From contig FR884558.1 of NCBI GenBank assembly GCA_000435535.1, forward strand, positions 19,798 through 32,427: DNA of 12,630 bases, given 5' to 3'. The notes beneath the pieces were generated by a model that was not told the DNA's origin, ran no database searches, and was given only the letters and a program-made list of their open reading frames with translations. This document shows, piece after piece, positions 1 through 5,132 of the stretch. A program made the translations under genes and the position numbers. Within the stretch, counting starts at the first letter, position 1; the number at the start of each line of letters is the position of its first letter. The DNA comes from Clostridium sp. CAG:575. Lineage in GTDB: Bacteria > Bacillota > Clostridia > TANB77 > CAG-508.

Positions 1-78
1 TTCAAAATTATGCAAATTTTAAAAGAAGAAAATGTAGAATTAGCATATGATACAAAAACAGTATATGTGAAAAATTAA
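1..78 (+). CDS. C-terminal fragment of a gene, possibly a MscS-family mechanosensitive channel
   Basis: Frame 1 is open from the window edge to a TAA at 76-78, giving 25 residues that end in DTKTVYVKN. The gene starts outside the window. The pattern of a helix ending in ILKEENVELAY followed by a short strand TKTVYV resembles the extreme C-terminus of small MscS-type channels, where a helix is followed by an A(Y/F)PTxTVxx strand. That is a family impression from very few residues, so the name is tentative. What is firm is that a plus-strand coding region ends here and that a strong intrinsic terminator follows within 15 bases. Confidence 0.4.
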   Translation, partial: FKIMQILKEENVELAYDTKTVYVKN

Positions 79-90
79 ATCAATTTAAGT

Positions 91-120
91 AAAGCGACAA
101 TGATAGCCATTGTCGCTTTT
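91..120 (+). terminator. Intrinsic terminator after the left-edge gene
   Basis: A perfect 12-bp stem (91-102 with 108-119, core GCGACAATG / CATTGTCGC) with a 5-base loop is followed by TTTT at 117-120. It starts 12 bases after the stop codon of the partial gene and separates it from the two-component operon. Confidence 0.85.
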
Positions 121-139
121 ATAAAAAACATAAAAAATG

Positions 140-171
140 TTCACATTTAAGACACAAAAGCTAGGTATAAT
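140..171 (+). promoter_or_regulatory. Candidate promoter of the two-component operon with a direct-repeat response-regulator site
   Basis: A perfect -10 hexamer TATAAT lies at 166-171. No good -35 sits 17 bases upstream. Instead there are two six-base half sites, TTCACA (140-145) and GACACA (151-156), 11 bases apart, which is one helical turn. OmpR/PhoB-family regulators typically bind tandem direct repeats with this spacing, replacing a weak -35. TTCACA also resembles the PhoP/PhoB half-site consensus. The hexamer and repeats are visible; regulation, for example autoregulation by the adjacent response regulator, is inference. The untranslated leader would be about 125 bases. Confidence 0.4.
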
Positions 172-302
172 AAAAATAATTATGAAAACGAAAAATAAAT
201 ATTATAAAAGTATAATATAAAAAGTATAAGATTAAACAAATGGTTTATAGGTAGAGCCAAATAAAAACCTAAATATATTATGCAAGGAAAAGAAGTTAAA
301 AA

Positions 303-977
303 ATGAGCAATAATGTTTTAATTGTAGATGATGAAGCTAGAATGAGAAAATTAATAAAGGACTTTTTAATGGCAAAAAATTTTACAATATTAGAAGCAGC
401 AGATGGAGAAGAAGCACTAAAAGTATTTGAAGAAAATCAAAATAAAATAGATTTAATATTACTAGATGTTATGATGCCAAAACTAGATGGGTGGTCTGTA
501 TTAAGACAAATAAGACAAAATTCGAAAGTTCCAATAATAATGCTTACAGCAAGAGGAGAAGAACAAGACGAGCTATTTGGATTTGAATTAGGAGTTGATG
601 AATACATTTCAAAGCCATTTAGCCCAAAGATATTAGTAGCACGTGTTGAAGCAATATTAAAAAGGACACAAGGAGATACAAAAGAAGTTAAAGACTGTGG
701 AGGAATAGAAATAGACAAAGAAGGAAGAACTGTTTCAGTTGATGGAAAAAATATTGAACTCAGTTTACGTGAATATGAACTATTAGTATACTTAATAGAG
801 AATGAAAATATTGCGTTATCACGAGATAAAATTTTAAACAATGTATGGAATTATGATTATTATGGGGATTCAAGAACAATTGATAGTCATGTCAAAAAAT
901 TAAGGCATAAATTAGGAAAAAGAGGCAAGTATATTAAGACTATTAGGGGAATAGGTTATAAATTTGAGGTAAAATAA
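303..977 (+). CDS. OmpR/PhoB-family response regulator
   Basis: This 224-residue protein is a cytoplasmic DNA-binding regulator switched by phosphorylation from the kinase encoded next to it. The receiver domain spans about residues 3-118. The acidic pocket is D9-D10, the phospho-acceptor is D55 in LLLDVMMPKLDG, the switch Thr is T82 and the conserved Lys is K104 in SKPF. A winged-helix effector domain covers about 128-222, with LSLREYELLVYL, the recognition-helix segment SRTIDSHVKKLRHKL and the wing ending IRGIGYKF. Length and architecture are full for the family. The start has AAGGA at 284-288, somewhat far from the ATG. The stop overlaps the kinase ATG by one base (TAATG), so the two are almost certainly co-translated. 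The pair resembles clostridial regulators often annotated as VanR/YycF-like, but the target genes cannot be read from sequence. Confidence 0.95.
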   Translation: MSNNVLIVDDEARMRKLIKDFLMAKNFTILEAADGEEALKVFEENQNKIDLILLDVMMPKLDGWSVLRQIRQNSKVPIIMLTARGEEQDELFGFELGVDEYISKPFSPKILVARVEAILKRTQGDTKEVKDCGGIEIDKEGRTVSVDGKNIELSLREYELLVYLIENENIALSRDKILNNVWNYDYYGDSRTIDSHVKKLRHKLGKRGKYIKTIRGIGYKFEVK

Positions 978-2491
978 TGAAAAAGATAAGGGAACAAATA
1001 AAAGATATATTTAAGTCAGTAAAAACAAAACTATTTTTTACAATAAGTTTAACAATAGTATTAATTATTTTCTTTTTAATAATTGTAAATAATTTTGCAC
1101 TTGAACAATTTTATTTATATAGTAAAGAAAATACAATAAAATCAGTCTACAATCAATTAAACGAATATTATAATTCACCAGATGAAAACAAAGATATAGA
1201 AAGCGAACTAGAAAAAATATCAATAAAAAATAATTTTGATATTTTAATTAAAGACAATAATGGAATAAGTGTATACACAACAAACAAAAACTTTACATCT
1301 GGAATTACAAATATGTATGACATTATGGGAAAATTGGGAATCAATATAGGAGAAGAGTTGGAAAGTAATGATAACTTTACAATAAAAAGACAAAGAGATT
1401 CCAAAAATGGATTAGCATATATAATGCTTTCTGGTAGATTAGACAATGGATATTTCTTATATGTAAGAATTCCGATAACATCAATACAGGATAGTGTAAA
1501 TATATCAAATAATTTTTTAATATTAATTGCAGGAATTGCCATTTTAATATCAGCAATTATGGTATCTATAATTTCAAAAAAATTTACAGAGCCAATAACA
1601 GAACTTAATAATATAGCTAAAAAGATGGCAAATTTAGATTTTAGCCAAAAATATCAAGTAAGTAATACTGATGACGAGATAAATACATTAGGAAAAAGTA
1701 TAAATATCATGTCAGAAAAGCTAGAAGGTACAATTAAACAATTAAGAAATTCAAATATAGAATTGGAAAGAGATATTGAGGAAAAATCAAAAATAGATGA
1801 AATGAGAAAAAGTTTTATTTCTGATGTATCACATGAATTAAAGACTCCAATTGCATTAATACAAGGATATAGTGAAGGACTAATAGAAAATGTTACAACA
1901 GATGATGAAAGCAAAAAATTTTATGCAGAAGTTATTCTAGATGAAACAAATAAAATGGATAAACTTGTAAAACAATTACTAGAACTAATGAAATTGGAAT
2001 ATGGAAAAAGACAATTTAATAATACAGTATTTAATATAGTAGAAGCAGAAAAAGAAGTAATTAGAAAATCAGAAGTAATGTTAAAAGAAAAAGAAATTAA
2101 AGTAGAATTTGAAGAAAATAGAGAAATCAAAGTTTTAGCAGATGATTTCTATATAGAACAAGTAATTACTAACTATATAACAAATGCAATAAAAAATACA
2201 AAAGAACAATATGGCAAAAAGATAATACGAATAACAAATGATGTAAATATAGAAAAAAATAAAGTAAGAATCAAAGTATTTAATACAGGAAACAATATCA
2301 AGGAAGAAGATTTAAACAGAATATGGAACAGATTCTATAAAGCAGATGAATCAAGAAACAGAGAAGATGGAGGAACTGGAATTGGCTTATCATTTGTAAA
2401 AGCCATTATGAATAATTATGAAAATGCATATGGAGTAATAAATAAAGAAGATGGAGTTGAATTTTACTTTGATCTAGATTTGGATATATAA
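977..2491 (+). CDS. Membrane sensor histidine kinase with HAMP domain
   Basis: This 504-residue kinase is the partner of the preceding regulator. A cytoplasmic lead is followed by a membrane helix at about 19-40. An extracytoplasmic sensing region of about 135 residues (42-176) has no recognisable PAS or Cache signature by eye. A second membrane helix lies at about 178-200, HAMP at about 200-255 and a coiled-coil linker to about 275. HisKA has the phospho-acceptor H286 in SDVSHELKTPI. HATPase_c has an N box around N403 (YITNAIKNT), an FNTG version of the G1 box (436-438) and GGTGIGLS (465-472). All catalytic motifs are present, so the kinase should be active. It starts by one-base overlap with the upstream stop, with TTGAGGT at 965-970 as ribosome binding site. 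The ligand is unknown; the domain order matches envelope-stress and antibiotic-sensing kinases. Confidence 0.94.
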   Translation: MKKIREQIKDIFKSVKTKLFFTISLTIVLIIFFLIIVNNFALEQFYLYSKENTIKSVYNQLNEYYNSPDENKDIESELEKISIKNNFDILIKDNNGISVYTTNKNFTSGITNMYDIMGKLGINIGEELESNDNFTIKRQRDSKNGLAYIMLSGRLDNGYFLYVRIPITSIQDSVNISNNFLILIAGIAILISAIMVSIISKKFTEPITELNNIAKKMANLDFSQKYQVSNTDDEINTLGKSINIMSEKLEGTIKQLRNSNIELERDIEEKSKIDEMRKSFISDVSHELKTPIALIQGYSEGLIENVTTDDESKKFYAEVILDETNKMDKLVKQLLELMKLEYGKRQFNNTVFNIVEAEKEVIRKSEVMLKEKEIKVEFEENREIKVLADDFYIEQVITNYITNAIKNTKEQYGKKIIRITNDVNIEKNKVRIKVFNTGNNIKEEDLNRIWNRFYKADESRNREDGGTGIGLSFVKAIMNNYENAYGVINKEDGVEFYFDLDLDI

Positions 2492-2496
2492 AAAAT

Positions 2497-2553
2497 AGAA
2501 CATTGGGGACGGAACATTGGGGAACGGAACATTGGGGACGGAACATTGGGGAC
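2497..2553. repeat. Four tandem copies of a 14-base G-rich repeat
   Basis: The unit is GGAACATTGGGGAC. Copies lie at 2497-2510 (first base A), 2511-2525 (one extra A), 2526-2539 and 2540-2553. The block begins 5 bases after the kinase stop codon and is far richer in G than its surroundings. Each copy carries GGGG, so there are four G4 runs (2505, 2519, 2534, 2548) separated by 10-11 bases. It precedes the operon terminator. Its function is unknown. Confidence 0.85.
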
Positions 2554-2573
2554 GTAGAGAATTTGTTCTATAG

Positions 2574-2598
2574 TTTTGTCGAAATTTGCGATATAAAG
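2574..2598. repeat. Dispersed 25-base motif with a Spo0A-box-like core, copy 1
   Basis: The motif contains TGTCGAA (2577-2583), which matches the 0A-box core bound by Spo0A, followed by TTTGCGAT. It matches the copy at 4228-4252 at 22 of 25 positions. Here it lies between two convergent gene ends, 86 bases after the kinase stop, where a promoter role is not obvious. Confidence 0.6.
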
Positions 2599-2622
2599 AA
2601 CAAAATAAGGAAATTTTAAAGT

Positions 2623-2658
2623 AGCATTAGATTATAAAAAAATCTAGTGTTATTTTTT
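2623..2658 (+). terminator. Intrinsic terminator of the two-component operon
   Basis: An 11-bp stem with two G-U pairs (2623-2633 with 2641-2651, core TTAGATT / AATCTAG) has a 7-base loop and is followed by TTTTTT at 2653-2658. The right arm overlaps the stop codon of the minus-strand XRE gene. On the minus strand the stem is not followed by a clean U-tract, so it acts mainly on plus-strand transcripts. Confidence 0.7.
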
Positions 2659-2880
2659 AGGGATTTTTTTATAATATGGCTTAATTTCATCTGTTCTATA
2701 TACTAAATAATCTATACTAGTATTATAAAAATCAGCAAGTTTTGATAGTATTTCTAATGGAATACTACGTCTATTAAGTTCATAATAAGAATAGGCAATT
2801 TGAGAAATATTTAAAATTTTACTAATATCTTTTTGAGTTAAATCCCTATCTTCTCTTAAATCTTTAATACGAGTTTTCAT
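2650..2880 (-). CDS. Small XRE/Cro-type helix-turn-helix regulator
   Basis: This 76-residue protein is almost wholly one XRE domain (about residues 4-60). The helix-turn-helix is DLTQKDISKILNISQ with the recognition part AYSYYELNRRSIP, followed by the family's closing helices LEILSKLADFYNTSIDYLV. A short basic tail ends PYYKKIPKK. It resembles stand-alone clostridial regulators that act as local repressors. No antitoxin partner or phage gene is adjacent. The start is supported by AAAAGGA (complement of 2892-2898) 11 bases upstream. It is transcribed divergently from the pilin-like gene, and the 194-base gap between them carries several inverted repeats. Control of itself and of that neighbour is therefore plausible but unproven. 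Confidence 0.9.
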   Translation of the reverse strand: MKTRIKDLREDRDLTQKDISKILNISQIAYSYYELNRRSIPLEILSKLADFYNTSIDYLVYRTDEIKPYYKKIPKK

Positions 2881-2919
2881 AATATATTCAATCCTTTTAT
2901 AAATATATATATTGCAAAA

Positions 2920-2961
2920 ATAACAATACCAAATAAATTATAAAATAAAACAAATTGTTAT
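2920..2961. promoter_or_regulatory. Candidate promoter and operator region of the XRE gene
   Basis: On the minus strand an extended -10 TGGTATTGT (2931-2923) lies ahead of the XRE start, with a weak TTGTTT 19 bases upstream. Operator-like symmetry overlaps it. ATAACAAT at 2920-2927 is repeated inverted as ATTGTTAT at 2954-2961, and AACAAATTGTT (2949-2959) is itself a dyad. XRE repressors commonly bind such paired dyads over their own promoter. Assignment is by inspection only. Confidence 0.3.
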
Positions 2962-2962
2962 A

Positions 2963-2997
2963 TTATTATTTTAAAACATATTGTTTTAAAATAATAA
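2963..2997. repeat. Perfect 16-bp inverted repeat in the divergent intergenic region
   Basis: The arms 2963-2978 and 2982-2997 are exact reverse complements (core TTTTAAAACA / TGTTTTAAAA) around a 3-base centre. There is no following U-tract on either strand, so it does not look like a terminator. It lies 78 bases before the pilin-like gene and could be an operator or an mRNA hairpin. Confidence 0.6.
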
Positions 2998-3074
2998 AAA
3001 AGAACAAAAGAAAAGGGAAATGTTATTTAAGATTAATTTATACATTTTAACCTTGAGAGGAAAGGATTTTAAAT

Positions 3075-4148
3075 ATGAAAACAAGAGAAAAAGGAATAAC
3101 ATTAATAGCACTTGTAATTACAATAATAGTTTTATTATTACTAGCTGGTGTAGCAATAGCAACATTGACAGGGAAAGATGGAATATTTATCCGAGCAAAG
3201 CAAGCAAAATTAAATTATTCAATAAGTAGTGCAAAAGAAAAGTTAGAAATAGGAGGGGACTATGCAACAATTACAGCTGATGGAGTAGTATATCCAGAAG
3301 AAGATTTTGCAATAGATGCTATTAGATATGAAGTATTTGATAATAATGAGAATACTTACGATGATTTTGAAATCACTCCATACTCAGCTAAAATGAAAAT
3401 AGACAAAAGCTTATATGGAAAGATTTTAAATGTTAATTATAATATTGGCTATAATGGAAGCCAAGGATATAGTAAGACATTAACAATGTATTGTTATGAT
3501 GAAAAAGATAAATTAATAGGAAGTGTACAATCAAGTAATGAAACTACAGCTACAGTATATAACTATGATTTTGAAATTCCAGAAAATTGTACATATATCA
3601 AACTTTTTACAGATATAAATTTTAGAATTTATGAAATTAAAGTAAAAGAAAATGAAGAATATAATCCGGATGATACAACATATAGAAATTTAATTCCAAC
3701 AGTAAATGGAAAAACTACAATAAAAAACGGAGTGATTGTTTCAGCTAGTGACTGTTGGGATGATATTACGAGTGGACACGTGGCTTGTGCAATCAATGGA
3801 AATGATAATAATAACTGGACAAGTGCTTCAGGAAACTATAATCCACATTGGTATATAGTTCAGTTTTTAAAACCAAAAGTAGTAAATAAATATGAATTAA
3901 AAGGAATGCATTCATGGGGAGTTGTACCAAGTTTTTGTTTACAAGCTAGTAATGATAAGGAAAATTGGGTGAATTTGGAAAATGAAAAACATGAGGGTGT
4001 GTATGGATATTATCCTCAGACATATAGTATACAAGTAGATAATAATATTACATATAAATACTATAGAATATACATACCTAAAGGTGGATGGACATATGGT
4101 AGTTCAGGAGGAGGCCTAATATATGATTTAAAAATGTATGGGTATTAA
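3075..4148 (+). CDS. Pilin-like secreted protein with C-terminal F5/8-type C (discoidin) domain
   Basis: This 357-residue protein has an N-terminus that reads as a class III prepilin signal: KTREKG, then a hydrophobic helix ITLIALVITIIVLLLLAGVAI. A prepilin peptidase would be expected to cut after G7, leaving I8 as residue 1. The usual Glu at mature position 5 is absent (it is A12). Residues 83-190 form a probable beta-rich domain I cannot name. Residues about 215-357 match an F5/8C jelly roll: INGNDNNNWTS, WYIVQFLKP, NKYELKG, QASNDKENWVNL, YKYYRIYI and a final DLKMYGY. Such domains bind sugars or other surface ligands. AAAGGA (3061-3066) sits 8 bases before the ATG. No pilus assembly genes are in the window. 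It is probably a surface-displayed binding protein using a pilin-type anchor. Confidence 0.85.
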   Translation: MKTREKGITLIALVITIIVLLLLAGVAIATLTGKDGIFIRAKQAKLNYSISSAKEKLEIGGDYATITADGVVYPEEDFAIDAIRYEVFDNNENTYDDFEITPYSAKMKIDKSLYGKILNVNYNIGYNGSQGYSKTLTMYCYDEKDKLIGSVQSSNETTATVYNYDFEIPENCTYIKLFTDINFRIYEIKVKENEEYNPDDTTYRNLIPTVNGKTTIKNGVIVSASDCWDDITSGHVACAINGNDNNNWTSASGNYNPHWYIVQFLKPKVVNKYELKGMHSWGVVPSFCLQASNDKENWVNLENEKHEGVYGYYPQTYSIQVDNNITYKYYRIYIPKGGWTYGSSGGGLIYDLKMYGY

Positions 4149-4203
4149 TTAAAAAGAAAGCAAATATAATTTTAATTATAGTAAATTATAAGTGCACAAA
4201 CAA

Positions 4204-4235
4204 CGATAAAAAGCCACTTTGATGACTTTTTGTCG
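4204..4235 (+). terminator. Probable terminator of the pilin-like gene
   Basis: A 13-bp stem with one C-A mismatch and one G-U pair (4204-4216 with 4223-4235) and a 6-base loop CTTTGA lies 56 bases after the stop. The T run (4227-4231) is inside the stem rather than after it, so this is an imperfect terminator. Its right arm overlaps the Spo0A-box-like motif. Confidence 0.45.
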
Positions 4236-4252
4236 AATTTTGCGATGAAAAG
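4228..4252. repeat. Dispersed 25-base motif with a Spo0A-box-like core, copy 2
   Basis: This is the second copy of the element at 2574-2598, with TGTCGAA at 4231-4237 and TTTGCGAT following. Here it lies just upstream of the sortase promoter, its centre about 50 bases before the expected transcription start. That is a position from which a response regulator such as Spo0A could act. The similarity is seen; the function is inferred. Confidence 0.6.
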
Positions 4253-4255
4253 TTC

Positions 4256-4284
4256 TTTACAAAATTGAAAAAAGAGAGTATTAT
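4256..4284 (+). promoter_or_regulatory. Sigma-A-type promoter of the sortase operon
   Basis: TTTACA (4256-4261), a 17-base spacer, then TATTAT (4279-4284). Each hexamer differs from consensus at one position, and the spacing is ideal. Transcription would start near 4291, giving a leader of about 90 bases that contains a 20-base palindrome (4320-4339). Confidence 0.6.
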
Positions 4285-4319
4285 AAAGTTAGTTTAAATC
4301 AAAATTATTTTAATCTAAA

Positions 4320-4339
4320 TAATTTTTTCGAAAAAATTA
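4320..4339. repeat. 20-base perfect palindrome in the sortase leader
   Basis: TAATTTTTTC followed by its exact reverse complement, centred on TTCGAA. It lies about 30 bases after the predicted transcription start and 43 bases before the sortase ATG. It could be a protein-binding dyad or a weak RNA hairpin. There is no U-tract after it. Confidence 0.5.
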
Positions 4340-4382
4340 AATCCAAAAAAATAATTTAATACAAGGCTGGTGAGGTATATGA

Positions 4383-5075
4383 ATGGTTAACTTCAGCAAA
4401 AGATACATTAATATTGTTTCACTAATTATAACAATTGTTATTTATTTCTCATGGAATTGTCTATTTTTTAACAGACAACAAAATAATATAAAATTCACTT
4501 CTATCTTAAATTTATTAAAAAGAAATAATGTACAAGTAGAGATAGGCTCAAACAATATTACACAAGAAACAAAAGAAAATATACAAATTCAAAAAAATGA
4601 AAGCAATTTGTACATAGAAAACATTCAAAACATTAATATCCAAAATAATGATATTAAAGATAACAGAATAATTACCCCTAATAATACAAAAGAAAAAACA
4701 AGGTGGAAAGTAATAATTCCAGCTATATCTTTAGAAGCTGCTATATCTGAAGGCACAGGAAAAGAAGTAATGGATAAATTTGTTGGTCATTTTGAAGAAA
4801 CAGCAAAAATAAATGGAAATATAGGGCTTGCGGCACATAATAGAGGATATAAAGTAAACTATTTTTCTAACTTAAAAAAAGTAAAAGAAGATGATGAAAT
4901 AATCTATCAATATCAAGATTATAAAAAAACATATGTAGTTACTAAAAATGTAGTTATAAAAGATATAGACTGGAGTTATTTACAAAACACAAAAGAAAAT
5001 AAAATAACATTAATTACATGTATAGAAAACGAACCAAATTACAGAAGATGTGTACAAGGAATAGAAAAAAAGTAA
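4383..5075 (+). CDS. Sortase (transpeptidase)
   Basis: This 230-residue membrane-anchored transpeptidase cleaves an LPxTG-type motif and joins the new C-terminus to a cell-wall or pilin amine. A single N-terminal membrane helix (about 9-29) is followed by a long Asn-rich linker (about 30-105) and the sortase beta-barrel (about 107-228). The catalytic His is H152 in GLAAHNRGY, the nucleophile is C213 in ITLITC, and the Arg is R221 or R222 in NYRRC. All three are present, so it should be active. The start ATG at 4383 follows GGTGAGG (4369-4375) with 7-base spacing. An ATG four bases earlier is out of frame and stops at once. The next gene encodes an LPKTG protein 57 bases on with no terminator between, so enzyme and probable substrate share a transcript. 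The subclass cannot be fixed by eye. Confidence 0.92.
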   Translation: MVNFSKRYINIVSLIITIVIYFSWNCLFFNRQQNNIKFTSILNLLKRNNVQVEIGSNNITQETKENIQIQKNESNLYIENIQNINIQNNDIKDNRIITPNNTKEKTRWKVIIPAISLEAAISEGTGKEVMDKFVGHFEETAKINGNIGLAAHNRGYKVNYFSNLKKVKEDDEIIYQYQDYKKTYVVTKNVVIKDIDWSYLQNTKENKITLITCIENEPNYRRCVQGIEKK

Positions 5076-5132
5076 TAAAAAGGTAACAAAAAATAATAAA
5101 AAAACTAAAAAATTAAAAAATAAAGATAAGGA

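Noticed and set aside
136..219. Short open frame starting ATGTTCACA upstream of the response regulator
   Set aside because: About 27 codons with no ribosome binding site, overlapping the promoter elements.
437..841. Minus-strand open frame of 134 residues inside the response regulator
   Set aside because: It is fully antisense to a well-recognised gene and has no family resemblance or ribosome site; AT-rich codon use leaves antisense frames open by chance.
2497..2553. Possible CRISPR array
   Set aside because: The units are only 14 bases and directly abut one another, with no unique spacers and no cas genes.
3020..3229. Plus-strand 69-residue frame overlapping the pilin-like gene
   Set aside because: The purine run AAAAGGG is only two bases from its ATG, it overlaps the real gene in another frame, and the peptide resembles nothing.
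4291..4382. Riboswitch in the sortase leader
   Set aside because: The leader is short and almost entirely A/T, with no recognisable conserved riboswitch core; only a simple palindrome is visible.
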